From contig NZ_JASCXX010000035.1 in NCBI RefSeq assembly GCF_030012215.1, forward strand, positions 1 to 44,739: a stretch of 44,739 nucleotides of DNA, given 5' to 3'. This document shows, in pieces, positions 9,392 to 17,747 of the stretch (position 1 is the first letter of the stretch; the number at the start of each line of letters is the position of its first letter). A model generated the notes under the pieces. The model did not search any database, was not told where the DNA came from, and saw only the letters and a program-made list of their open reading frames with translations. A program made the translations under genes and the position numbers. Source of the stretch: Anaerobaca lacustris (GTDB lineage: Bacteria > Planctomycetota > Phycisphaerae > Sedimentisphaerales > Anaerobacaceae).

Positions 9392-10012
9392 TTATCGTCC
9401 GCGTTTCTCCGTTTCGATTCTCACGCCGACGGCGCCGCCGGGGTGGGTGTGTCCAAACTGCTCCTTTGTGTAGCCGCGCAACTCGAGCAACAGCACGCAG
9501 AGCACATCGCAGGCGGCGCCGTTCATCAAGGAACTGCCCGTTGCGATCATGCCATATGGATCGGCGCTCTCAGGCGCCGTCACGCAGATCACAGCGTCGC
9601 TGAGCCGGCCCAGAGGTGAGTCGGGCTTCTCCGTGTGCGCGACGACCTTGGCCCCACGGTCTTTGGCGATCCGTGCGAACGCGTTGATCTCGGCGCTCTG
9701 CCCGCCTTTGGAGATGATGTACACAATGTCCTTGTCGCTGATCGCGCCGGCGCCGCCGTGGATCGAGTTGGCCGCACTGATGAACAGCGCCGGCGTTCCG
9801 CAACAGGCCAGCAGATGAGCAAAACGCTGGGCCATCGCGCAGCTCGTACCCGCGCCGGCCGTCAGGATATGTCCCGGACACTCGAACAGCAGTCGAGCGA
9901 CTCTCACGAAATCCGCATTCAACTGATCCAGCAACATCGATACCGCACGGGCCTCTGTCCGGACGACCCCTCTTGCTCTTGCGAGCATCGTGTCAATGGT
10001 TGATTCCGCCAT
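9392..10012 (-). CDS. SIS-domain sugar-phosphate isomerase (KpsF/GutQ-like, SIS only)
   Basis: The 206-residue protein is a single SIS domain. It shows TAGAGTSCAMAQRFAHLL, ISKGGQSAEINAF and a C-terminal HTHPGGAVG resembling the HPGGALG of arabinose 5-phosphate isomerases; it lacks the CBS domains of KdsD. 6-Phospho-3-hexuloisomerases are the other close architecture. The ATG at 10012 is preferred because GGAAGGTGG lies just before it. As part of the import operon it likely isomerises a phosphorylated intermediate; the substrate cannot be read from the sequence. The plus arm has no counterpart. Confidence 0.78.
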   Translation of the reverse strand: MAESTIDTMLARARGVVRTEARAVSMLLDQLNADFVRVARLLFECPGHILTAGAGTSCAMAQRFAHLLACCGTPALFISAANSIHGGAGAISDKDIVYIISKGGQSAEINAFARIAKDRGAKVVAHTEKPDSPLGRLSDAVICVTAPESADPYGMIATGSSLMNGAACDVLCVLLLELRGYTKEQFGHTHPGGAVGVRIETEKRGR

Positions 10013-10087
10013 ATCCACCTTCCGATTCAAGTTGTCGATTCCGTTTCGAGGATCAGGTTGTTATGACGTATTCTGCATGTCACTCGA

Positions 10088-11074
10088 CTACTCCTCGATT
10101 CGGATGTTATGTCGTCCCATCTTTGCCAGGACGGTGTTGCGGATGCTGTCGAGCAGGACCGCCAGAAAAACGATCGCAGCGGCAATCAGGGGCTGAAGGT
10201 ACAGATCAGTCCGCGTGGCGACCAGGCCCGCCCAGACCATCTGGATCAGCAGGGCACCGAGAACCGTGCCGGGAAACACGTTGCCGATTCCGCCGAACAG
10301 GCTCGTGCCACCCAGGACTGCGGCGGCGATGGCCTGAAACTCAACCATCTCGCCGAACCCGGAATTGACGTTGCCCAGTTGAGCGACAGAAACGAAGCCG
10401 CCCAAAGCAGCCAGCACGCCGCAGAGGCAATAGGCGGTCGCCTGCACCCGGCGCGTGTTGATGCCGGCCTTGTGGGCCGCTTCGATCTCGTGACCGACCG
10501 CATAGATCTGGCGGCCCAACGTCGTACGAGTCAAGACGATCCACGCAACGAGCACTACGGCAGCAAAGATGAGAATCGGTCCGGGAATCCCGAACAGTTC
10601 GGCTGCACCCAGTCCGGTCACACTCTGCGGGAAGGCCACCGCTCGGCTCTTGCTCAGCATCCACCCCAGGCCGCGTCCGGCGAACTGCGTCGCCAGCGTC
10701 ACCACGAAAGGAATGATGTGCAGGCGGGTGACCGCAAAGGCGTTGACCAGGCCGAACGCCAGGCCCACCGCCAGACAAATGACCAGCGCCAGGACCGGCG
10801 AGATCGAGAATCTCTGCATGAGCAGCCCGGCCGTCACGGCCGAGACGTACATGTTCGACCCGACGGACAGGTCAATCCCACCCGTCAATAGAACGAACGT
10901 CATGCCAACCGCGATGATGCCGATATAGGAGGCCTGCTTGGCGATGTTCTCCAGACTCTGAACCTCCAGGAAGCGCGGAGACAGCATGCCGAAAACCACG
11001 AATGTGCCGATGAACAGGAGGATCGGAACGTTCCGCAGCGCGGCCGTCAATATGGGCTGCTTCAGCGAATACAT
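10088..11074 (-). CDS. Sugar ABC transporter permease, RbsC-like (second permease)
   Basis: The protein (328 residues from 11074) is a hydrophobic RbsC-type permease with the N-terminal GMTFVLLTGGIDLSVGSNMY signature and about eight to ten membrane segments. The start at 11074 is favoured by AGGAG ten bases before it and gives a 13-nt overlap with the ATPase gene, indicating coupled translation. It pairs with the other permease (12618-13754), so the channel is probably a heterodimer. Confidence 0.88.
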   Translation of the reverse strand: MYSLKQPILTAALRNVPILLFIGTFVVFGMLSPRFLEVQSLENIAKQASYIGIIAVGMTFVLLTGGIDLSVGSNMYVSAVTAGLLMQRFSISPVLALVICLAVGLAFGLVNAFAVTRLHIIPFVVTLATQFAGRGLGWMLSKSRAVAFPQSVTGLGAAELFGIPGPILIFAAVVLVAWIVLTRTTLGRQIYAVGHEIEAAHKAGINTRRVQATAYCLCGVLAALGGFVSVAQLGNVNSGFGEMVEFQAIAAAVLGGTSLFGGIGNVFPGTVLGALLIQMVWAGLVATRTDLYLQPLIAAAIVFLAVLLDSIRNTVLAKMGRHNIRIEE

Positions 11075-12621
11075 GGATCGGACGCTCCTGACTTCTCCGG
11101 CGATTCGCACTCGAGGTGACCTTCGAACGCCGCCGCCAGAATCCGTTCTTCGTTGAATTCGCTGCGCCGGAATCGACCGCGGATCCGACCCCTGCTCATC
11201 ACAAGCAGTGTATCACACATGCCGGTCAGTTCCTCCAGCTCAGACGAGACGCACACCACGCCGGCGCCTCGGTCGGCCAGATCGCCGATGATCGAGTACA
11301 CCTCGTATTTGGCGCCGACGTCGATCCCGCGGGTCGGCTCGTCCATGATGCAGACGACCGGCTCGGCGAGCAGCCACTTACCGATGACGACCTTCTGCTG
11401 GTTTCCGCCGGACAGATTCTTGACGGCGTCGGTCCTGGGATCGACGCACCTGACCTTCAGGGCCCCGATCATATCGTCGAGGGTACGACGCAACGCCGAC
11501 CGATCGAGGGTGCTCAGAATGCGATTGCGGCGGTACCTTGGCAAGGCTACCAGCGCCATGTTCTCGGCCACCGACGCCTCCATCAGCAGTCCCTCCTCGC
11601 GACGGTCCTCCGGAACGAACGCCATCCGGCCGGCGATGCTCCTGCGGGCGGTCCGTTTGCGCTGCGACTGTCCGCAGACCTCGATCCTGCCGGAGCGGAA
11701 GGGATCCAGGCCGAACAGGATGCGGCCCAGTTCCGTGCGCCCGGATCCCATCAGCCCGAACAGACCGAGCACTTCGCCCTCATGGAGATCGAACGAGATG
11801 TCTTTGACCTGGCCGGGCTCCGTGACACGGGACACCGACATCAGGACCCGGTCGCCAGGCGCTCCGCGCCGAGTCGGATAGAGCTGATCGATCCGTCGGC
11901 CCACCATCGCCGCAATCATCGTGTCGATGTCGAACGTCTCCCGGGGCCCTGTTTGAACCACCTGACCGTCGCGCAGGACGGCGATCTCGTCGGCCAGCCG
12001 AAGGACATCGGCCAGGGCATGAGAGATATAGAGGATCGTGCATCCGTCTCGCCGCAACCGCTCGATCAGAGAGAACAGCCGCTGCGTCTCGCGAGATGTC
12101 AGCGAGGTCGTGGGTTCGTCGAAGATGATGATGCGCGCCCCGCCGTGCAAGGCCTTGGCGATTTCAACCAGTTGCTTGTTCCCCGGGGTCAGGCGGTCGA
12201 CCCGTGTCTTGGGGGAGAGGTCGAGTTCGACCGCCGCCAGAGCTGCTGTCGCGCGCCGCGTGGCCTGACGCCGATGGATCAAAGGAGTTCGTCCGAGACG
12301 CGGGAATCCGTCGATGAACAGATTGTCGATGATGCTGAGATTGCCGAACAGATTCAGCTCCTGGTGGATGAATGCGATGCCGGCGGCGGTGGCGTCGGCA
12401 GGACCGGCGGTACAATACGGCCTGCCGCACAGACGCATCCGCCCCTCATCAGGCTGCAAAACGCCCCCGAGGATGTTCATCAGGGTGCTCTTGCCCGCGC
12501 CGTTCTCTCCGATCAGCCCCATCACCGATCCGGGCCGAACCGCCAGACTGACATCGTGCAGCGCCCTGGCACCGAAGAAGCTCTTGCTGATATGCTCGAA
12601 CTGAAGAATGGGGTCGCTCAT
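11062..12621 (-). CDS. Sugar ABC transporter double ATPase, RbsA-like
   Basis: The 519-residue protein contains two ABC cassettes. The first has Walker A GENGAGKSTL, signature LTPGNKQLVEIAKAL and Walker B IIIFDEPTTS; the second has the typical non-canonical Walker A region (GLFGLMGSGRTELGR), signature NLSGGNQQKVVIGKWL and Walker B VCIMDEPTRGIDVG. This is the RbsA/XylG/MglA architecture that energises import of monosaccharides. The open frame extends further upstream but the MSDPILQFEHISKSF start at 12621 is real: it forms an ATGA overlap with the upstream permease stop. Confidence 0.93.
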   Translation of the reverse strand: MSDPILQFEHISKSFFGARALHDVSLAVRPGSVMGLIGENGAGKSTLMNILGGVLQPDEGRMRLCGRPYCTAGPADATAAGIAFIHQELNLFGNLSIIDNLFIDGFPRLGRTPLIHRRQATRRATAALAAVELDLSPKTRVDRLTPGNKQLVEIAKALHGGARIIIFDEPTTSLTSRETQRLFSLIERLRRDGCTILYISHALADVLRLADEIAVLRDGQVVQTGPRETFDIDTMIAAMVGRRIDQLYPTRRGAPGDRVLMSVSRVTEPGQVKDISFDLHEGEVLGLFGLMGSGRTELGRILFGLDPFRSGRIEVCGQSQRKRTARRSIAGRMAFVPEDRREEGLLMEASVAENMALVALPRYRRNRILSTLDRSALRRTLDDMIGALKVRCVDPRTDAVKNLSGGNQQKVVIGKWLLAEPVVCIMDEPTRGIDVGAKYEVYSIIGDLADRGAGVVCVSSELEELTGMCDTLLVMSRGRIRGRFRRSEFNEERILAAAFEGHLECESPEKSGASDPCIR

Positions 12622-13754
12622 ACCACCACCCTCGGGCCGGTCGGCGTCCGGCCCATGCGAACCCGGTTGCGAAGGACGTCCAGCAGGGCCGCCACCAGGA
12701 TCACCGCGCCCTTGACGATGTTCACCGTGTAGAACCTGAGGTTCAGCATGTAGAGAGAACTGTCCAGCACAACGAAGAAGAGCACCCCGTAGAACGCCCA
12801 TCGCACTTTGCCTTTGCCTCCATAGAGGCTGATGCCTCCGATCACGGCCGCACCGACGATGTCCAGCAGAACGTTCGCACCCAGCGTGGGCCGGCCGGCC
12901 CCCAGACGGGACGAATACAGCACCGACCCCAGTGCCGCACAGAACCCGCTGATGACATAGGCGCACACGATCACACGATCCGTGGGAATGCCGGAAGCCG
13001 TCGCGGCGCGACGATTCATCCCGACGGCATAGAACCAGCGTCCTGCAATGGTCCGCCCCAGTATGAACCACGCGGCCCACGCCAGCGCCACACCGGCGAA
13101 GAACGAATACGGCACCAGGCCGACCGTGCTGCGGCCTGCCTGAACGTGGCCGAGGTAGTTCTGGCCAATGGCCAGGAACGCGACGGGCAGATTGGTGACG
13201 TTTTCGCTACGCGTGATGAGAATGGCCAAGCCGCTGAAGAAGAACATCGACACCAGTGTGACCATGAACGGCGGCATCCGACATTTGGCAACCGCCAGAC
13301 CGTTGGCCAGGCCGATCAGTGCACCAATGGCCAGCATCACGAGAATTCCGACAGGAACCGCCGCGATGCTTCCGGCCAGCGGTCCGCCCTGCTCCGAGAC
13401 CAGGACGCCCCAGAGGGGGTTTCTGGCAAACAGTGCCGGGTCCAGCCCGGACGTCATCAGCAGGGCCCCACAGACACTGGTGATGGCCATGATGGACGTC
13501 TGCGACAGATCGATCCCCCCAACGATCAGCACGAACATCTGACCGATGACCAACACGAACAGCGGCCATATGTTGGACGAGAGATTGCTCAGATTGCGGG
13601 CGCTGCCAAGTCGAGGTAGGAAGGCCCAGAGCACCAGGAAGTAGACCACGGCAAGAAACAGGACGAAGCTGTCGGACAGAAGCACCCGGCGAAGGAACGC
13701 ATCCTTCAGGCGGCCGGTCGGGGCAAGTGCCGTGACGTTGTCGCTTCTGTGCAC
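12618..13754 (-). CDS. Sugar ABC transporter permease, RbsC-like (first permease)
   Basis: The 378-residue membrane protein has the MFVLIVGGIDLSQTSIMA motif characteristic of RbsC-type permeases and about ten hydrophobic segments. Its stop overlaps the ATPase start by four bases (ATGA). It is longer than the second permease of the system and has a large segment between the signature and the next helices. Position directly after the binding protein gene supports its role in the same importer. Confidence 0.9.
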   Translation of the reverse strand: MHRSDNVTALAPTGRLKDAFLRRVLLSDSFVLFLAVVYFLVLWAFLPRLGSARNLSNLSSNIWPLFVLVIGQMFVLIVGGIDLSQTSIMAITSVCGALLMTSGLDPALFARNPLWGVLVSEQGGPLAGSIAAVPVGILVMLAIGALIGLANGLAVAKCRMPPFMVTLVSMFFFSGLAILITRSENVTNLPVAFLAIGQNYLGHVQAGRSTVGLVPYSFFAGVALAWAAWFILGRTIAGRWFYAVGMNRRAATASGIPTDRVIVCAYVISGFCAALGSVLYSSRLGAGRPTLGANVLLDIVGAAVIGGISLYGGKGKVRWAFYGVLFFVVLDSSLYMLNLRFYTVNIVKGAVILVAALLDVLRNRVRMGRTPTGPRVVV

Positions 13755-13791
13755 TGGTCTATTCCTGTCACTGTCGATTCAGACGCCACGG

Positions 13792-14811
13792 CTATTGTCC
13801 GCGCAGCACCCGGTAACCCCACATGTCTTTGGCTCGCTCGGCCATATTCTCCTGGGTCAGTGCGAAACCCGGATCCTCAATCCACTTCTCAGGCGTCCTA
13901 TGACCTGTTTCGATCGCATCGAGCAGCGCATCCATGATCGCATGCGCCTCGAAGAATAGGTCCTGGACGCCGGTGGCATCGACGTACCCTTCTTCCATCA
14001 ACTTGTAGGCCGTGCTGTCGCCGTCGAGCCCGCCAAGGATGACGTGGCCGGGCTCGCCGATCTTCTTCCATTTGCCCAGCGGCTCCAGAACTGCCCGGAT
14101 CTGTGGGTAGAGGAAATCGGAACTGGTGAAGAGGAAATCCACGTCGGGATTCGCCTGCAAAGCGGCTTCCAGATTCGCCAGAGTGGTCGCCGGATCCCAC
14201 TTAGAGGGCACTTCGATCGGCGTCTCGAACAGATCGGGGTTCTTCTCGATGACGTTGAAGAAACCCTGGCGGCGAGCCACCGCATTGCGGTCGCCCAAGT
14301 CACCGACCACAATCAGGGGTTTCCACTTGCGGTCTCGACGCTTCTGGCGGGCGACCTTGGCCATATACGTCACGGCCTCTTCCGCGATTTCTTCATTGTC
14401 GGCCACAACCACCAATGCCGGCTTGCTGCGGTCGCTCGGTGGGCGATTGAACACGGCGATGGGAATCCCGGCCCTGTTGGCCTCGCCCACAATGGTTACG
14501 GCACTTTCGCCGTCCTGGGGAATGATAATGATGCCGTCCACGTCCTGGGCGATGGCGTCGCGAACCTGCTCGAGCTGGCGGTTCGCATCCTGGTTGGCGT
14601 TACGTTCGAGGACCCGGATCCCTTTGCCTCGAAGGGTCTCGGTGATGGCTTTGTGGCCGGCGACCCAGAACTCGGTCTCGAGGTCCTGAAAGGCAAAACA
14701 GATCGTCAATTGACCTTCCTGCGGACCTCGCCGTGAGCAGGACAAGGCGCCCACAACCACGGCAGAAGTTCCCAACAACACCACGGTGCGCAGCAATGCC
14801 TTCATCGTCAT
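13792..14811 (-). CDS. Sugar-binding lipoprotein of the ABC importer, RbsB/periplasmic binding protein type
   Basis: The 339-residue protein has a short lipoprotein signal with GALSC (Cys25; the -3 residue is not consensus) followed by a type 1 periplasmic-binding fold: TICFAFQDLETEFWVAGHKA, QLEQVRDAIAQDVDGIIIIP and VILGGLDGDSTAYKLMEEG. It captures the ligand outside the membrane and delivers it to the permease pair. It is the first gene of the minus operon. ATG at 14811 has AAGGG seven bases before it. Ligand is unknown. Confidence 0.9.
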   Translation of the reverse strand: MTMKALLRTVVLLGTSAVVVGALSCSRRGPQEGQLTICFAFQDLETEFWVAGHKAITETLRGKGIRVLERNANQDANRQLEQVRDAIAQDVDGIIIIPQDGESAVTIVGEANRAGIPIAVFNRPPSDRSKPALVVVADNEEIAEEAVTYMAKVARQKRRDRKWKPLIVVGDLGDRNAVARRQGFFNVIEKNPDLFETPIEVPSKWDPATTLANLEAALQANPDVDFLFTSSDFLYPQIRAVLEPLGKWKKIGEPGHVILGGLDGDSTAYKLMEEGYVDATGVQDLFFEAHAIMDALLDAIETGHRTPEKWIEDPGFALTQENMAERAKDMWGYRVLRGQ

Positions 14812-14850
14812 GGTCGTCCCTTCACAACTGGCAGACAGGCCGTTGACATA

Positions 14851-14874
14851 TGTTCACTCGTGAACGGATGAACA
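14851..14874. promoter_or_regulatory. Operator for the divergent sugar locus, minus-arm side (TGTTCA/TGAACA repeats)
   Basis: TGTTCA (14851-14856) and TGAACA (14869-14874) form an inverted pair, and between them GTTCAC-TC-GTGAAC (14852-14865) is a perfect palindrome. The block lies immediately downstream of the predicted -10 of the ABC operon promoter, where a repressor would block initiation. The same hexamers occur at 15116-15139 in front of the SorC gene. Confidence 0.7.
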
Positions 14875-14875
14875 C

Positions 14876-14904
14876 TTTCTACCGTCTGACACCCACGATG
14901 TCAA
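14876..14904 (-). promoter_or_regulatory. Predicted sigma-70 promoter of the ABC importer/catabolic operon
   Basis: On the minus strand a consensus TTGACA (14899-14904) is followed by exactly 17 bp and TAGAAA (14876-14881). Transcription would begin near 14869, inside the TGAACA operator block, and run into the binding protein gene. Confidence 0.6.
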
Positions 14905-15077
14905 CTGCTATCTCGCTGGCCGTACCCTCGATTCTCCGTTTTGATGGCTGCCCTGTAGCCAATTCACAAGGGACTCTCGCACATTGCATATCCCACTCTA
15001 TCTTCTTAAGGCTATTACATACAAAGATTTATGAAAGATCACTCATCAGCACCCCAGGAATCCTGTGACTTTGTCGC

Positions 15078-15106
15078 TTGACAGCCCGGTCAACGCTTCA
15101 GATAAT
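15078..15106 (+). promoter_or_regulatory. Predicted sigma-70 promoter of the SorC regulator and plus-arm operon
   Basis: A consensus TTGACA (15078-15083), 17 bp of spacer and GATAAT (15101-15106) form an almost ideal sigma-70 promoter. Initiation is expected near 15113, directly in front of the TGAACA repeats and about 35 bp upstream of the SorC ATG. Confidence 0.75.
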
Positions 15107-15115
15107 TCGAGAATA

Positions 15116-15139
15116 TGAACATTGCTGAACACATGTTCA
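15116..15139. promoter_or_regulatory. Operator for the divergent sugar locus, plus-arm side (TGAACA/TGTTCA repeats)
   Basis: TGAACA occurs at 15116-15121 and 15126-15131 (10 bp apart, one helical turn) and TGTTCA at 15134-15139, so TGAACA-CA-TGTTCA makes an inverted repeat. It covers about +3 to +27 of the predicted transcript, a repressor position implying autoregulation by the SorC-type protein. Confidence 0.7.
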
Positions 15140-15148
15140 AGGGCGATC

Positions 15149-16183
15149 ATGGCCACAGACGCCGATCTTAGAAAACTCCTGTACAAGGTCGCCAAGGCCT
15201 ACCACGATGATGGCCTGACGCAGCAACAGATCGCGATCAGGCTGGGCTTGTCGCGAATCAAGGTATCGCGATTGTTGCGCACCGCCCGTGACGAGCGGAT
15301 CGTGCAGATCTCTATTGCCTCGCCGCAGGATTCAAACGCGGACATCGAGCGCCAACTCGAGCGGCAATACGGGCTGAAAGAGGCCTTGGTGGTCACCTGC
15401 CTGACAGACGATCCCGTTTCGATCGTCGATGGGCTGGGCGTTGTCGCAGCAAGCTGTCTGACTCGCGGCCTTCAAGGCGATGAGGTCATCGCCCTGAGCT
15501 GGGGCACATCGGTTCTCTCCGTGGTCAATGCGCTGGCTCCCATGGACCTGCCTGATGTCCGAGTGGTTCAGCTTTTGGGTGGCTTGGGCGAATTGGAGGC
15601 CCAGACCCATGGAGCGGACCTGGCCCGCCGGATGGCGCAGGCCCTTGGGGCCAAGCCCCGCCTGATTCATGCGCCGGGCATCGTCAAGGACGAGATCGTG
15701 CGCGAGGCACTGGTGAAAGATCCACAAGTCGCCGACACACTCGATTTGGCCGGACGAGCCGACATCGCCCTGGTCGGCATCGGTCTGTTCGCGCCGGGCT
15801 CGACGCTGCTGTCCGGCGGCAACACCCTCACGACAGCCGAAGTCGAGCAGTTGAAGTCGCAGGGTGTAGTGGGCGATATCGCACTGCAGTTCTTCAACGA
15901 ACAAGGCCTCAAGGTGGATCACCCGATCAATCGCCGAATCGTGGGGACGGATCTGGAGAAGATCAAGGCCATCCCTCGCGTCGTCGGCGTTGCCGGCGGA
16001 GTGGAGAAAGTCCGAGCGATCCGGGCAGCCCTCCTCGGCGGACTGATCGACGTTCTCGTCACCGACGACCGGACGGGCGAGGCGCTTCTGGCGGCGCCGG
16101 AATCGCGTCCGCACGGGAACCAACCTGCCTGGGGGCAATCCGCCGACGATCTGCAATGCACGCCCGACGGCAACAGAGGATGA
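15149..16183 (+). CDS. SorC-family sugar-binding transcriptional regulator
   Basis: The 344-residue protein has an N-terminal helix-turn-helix (QQQIAIRLGLSRIKVSRLL, about residues 28-47) and a C-terminal SorC/DeoR effector domain (about 60-325), including LSWGTSVLSVVNAL and VGIGLFAPGSTLL. SorC proteins bind phosphorylated sugars and usually repress their operons. ATG at 15149 is chosen because upstream start codons overlap the operator. The gene is first in the plus arm, 6 bp before a kinase gene, and faces the ABC operon across paired promoters and matching operators. Confidence 0.92.
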   Translation: MATDADLRKLLYKVAKAYHDDGLTQQQIAIRLGLSRIKVSRLLRTARDERIVQISIASPQDSNADIERQLERQYGLKEALVVTCLTDDPVSIVDGLGVVAASCLTRGLQGDEVIALSWGTSVLSVVNALAPMDLPDVRVVQLLGGLGELEAQTHGADLARRMAQALGAKPRLIHAPGIVKDEIVREALVKDPQVADTLDLAGRADIALVGIGLFAPGSTLLSGGNTLTTAEVEQLKSQGVVGDIALQFFNEQGLKVDHPINRRIVGTDLEKIKAIPRVVGVAGGVEKVRAIRAALLGGLIDVLVTDDRTGEALLAAPESRPHGNQPAWGQSADDLQCTPDGNRG

Positions 16184-16189
16184 TACGCC

Positions 16190-17734
16190 ATGTTCCTTCT
16201 GGGAATCGATTACGGAACGGGCGGCGCCAAGACGACGATCATCGACCCGCAAGGCACCGTCCTGGGCTATGCCTTCGAGGAATACCCCCTTCTGACGCCG
16301 CATCCCGGCTGGTCCGAGCACGATCCACATCTCTACTGGGAGATCGCCTGCCGCATCATCCGCAAGGCTATCGCCGAAGCGAAGATCGACGCCCGGCAGA
16401 TCAAAGGCATCGCGGTCTCCTCGGCCCTGCCGTCACTGGTCATGGTGGACGCAGATCACAACCCCGTCAACAATGCGTATAACCTGATGGACAAGCGCGC
16501 GACCGAGCAGGTCCAGTGGCTCAAGGACCACCTCGGCCAGGACAAGGTCTTCGAGATCTCCAAGAACCGTCTCGACGACCATCCGAGCCTGGTGAACCTG
16601 ATGTGGGAGAAGGCCCACCGGCCGGACGATTTCAAGAGGATCTGCAAGGCGCTGACCATCGATGGCTACATCACGCTGCGACTCACGGGCAAACCGACCT
16701 GTCACTATTCAGGCGCGGCCTTTTACGGCGTCGCGTACAGCCTCTTGGAGCGCCGCTTCGAGAGAGACCTTCTTGAGCGGATCGGCATTCCGCAGACCCT
16801 GCTACCCGATCTGTGCCGCTGCGAAGAGATCGTGGGCACGGTGACACGTCGAGCCGCCGAGGCAACCGGCCTGGCGCCGGGCACGCCCGTCGCCGCCGGT
16901 CAGGTGGACTGCAACGCCGGGTGGGTCGGCGCCGGCGCGATCGAAGAAGGCGACATCCAGATGAACCTGGGCACCTGCGGCAACTTCGGCATCGTCCATC
17001 GCGACACGCAGTTCCACGACACGATGATCGCCTTCGCCTACACGACCGATTCGGAGAACACCTACGTCACCGTCCCGACCACCACCACGGGCGGCCAGCT
17101 CATCCGGTACATGCGGGACAACTTCTATCAGGCCGAACTGATGGCCCAGGCTGAAACGGGCGTCGATCCGTACGACGTCATCAACGCCGAGGCTGCGCCC
17201 GTGCCGCCCGGCGCCGAAGGACTCGTGGCATTGCCGTTTCTGATGGGCGAGCGCACGCCGATCTGGGACGTCTACGCGCGCGGGACGCTCTTCGGCCTGA
17301 GCATGCACCATACGCGCGGCCACGTCATCCGGGCCATGATGGAGTCCGTGGCCTACGCGCTGTACGATTCCTTTCGGATCGTCCGGGCGACCGGCCGAAG
17401 GATCAACACGCCGATCGTGCTCAACGAAGGCGGCGCCAAGAGCCCGCTGTGGCGCCGGATCATCACCGATGTTTTCAATGTCCCCACTGTGCTGGTCGAA
17501 CGTCGGACCGGCGCGCCTTACGGCGACGCCATCCTGGCCGGCGTGGCGACCGGCTTGTTCAAAGACTTCTCCATCGCCCGCCAGTGGACCAAGTACATCG
17601 AGCCCATGGAACCCGACCCGGAGAAGCACGAAATCTACATGGAATACTTCGATCTATACAAGGGTCTGTACGAGCACGTCCGGGACGACTACCGCGTCCT
17701 GGCGGCTCTGCGCGAGAAGCATCACACGCGGTAG
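16190..17734 (+). CDS. FGGY-family carbohydrate kinase (plus-arm paralogue)
   Basis: The 514-residue kinase has the FGGY phosphate motif [15 protein letters not shown], a central [15 protein letters not shown] and INLGTC-like segment, and a C-terminal [20 protein letters not shown] adenosine motif with [15 protein letters not shown]. It phosphorylates a sugar or polyol in the cytoplasm, but the specific substrate is unknown. It diverges clearly from the kinase at 5410-6924, including in the first strand, so the two probably act on different intermediates. AGAGGATGATACGCC supplies a ribosome-binding site. Confidence 0.87.
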   Translation: MFLLGIDYGTGGAKTTIIDPQGTVLGYAFEEYPLLTPHPGWSEHDPHLYWEIACRIIRKAIAEAKIDARQIKGIAVSSALPSLVMVDADHNPVNNAYNLMDKRATEQVQWLKDHLGQDKVFEISKNRLDDHPSLVNLMWEKAHRPDDFKRICKALTIDGYITLRLTGKPTCHYSGAAFYGVAYSLLERRFERDLLERIGIPQTLLPDLCRCEEIVGTVTRRAAEATGLAPGTPVAAGQVDCNAGWVGAGAIEEGDIQMNLGTCGNFGIVHRDTQFHDTMIAFAYTTDSENTYVTVPTTTTGGQLIRYMRDNFYQAELMAQAETGVDPYDVINAEAAPVPPGAEGLVALPFLMGERTPIWDVYARGTLFGLSMHHTRGHVIRAMMESVAYALYDSFRIVRATGRRINTPIVLNEGGAKSPLWRRIITDVFNVPTVLVERRTGAPYGDAILAGVATGLFKDFSIARQWTKYIEPMEPDPEKHEIYMEYFDLYKGLYEHVRDDYRVLAALREKHHTR

Positions 17735-17747
17735 CAAGGAGTGGAGT

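Noticed and set aside
12622-13080. N-terminal extension of the ABC ATPase frame
   Set aside because: It overlaps the permease gene in another frame, is of unnatural composition, and the ATGA start at 12621 with an ABC motif right after explains the gene.
17469-17747. N-terminal extension of the DUF5060 glycosidase frame
   Set aside because: It lies inside the FGGY kinase gene; the signal peptide at 17748 with GGAGT in front marks the true start.
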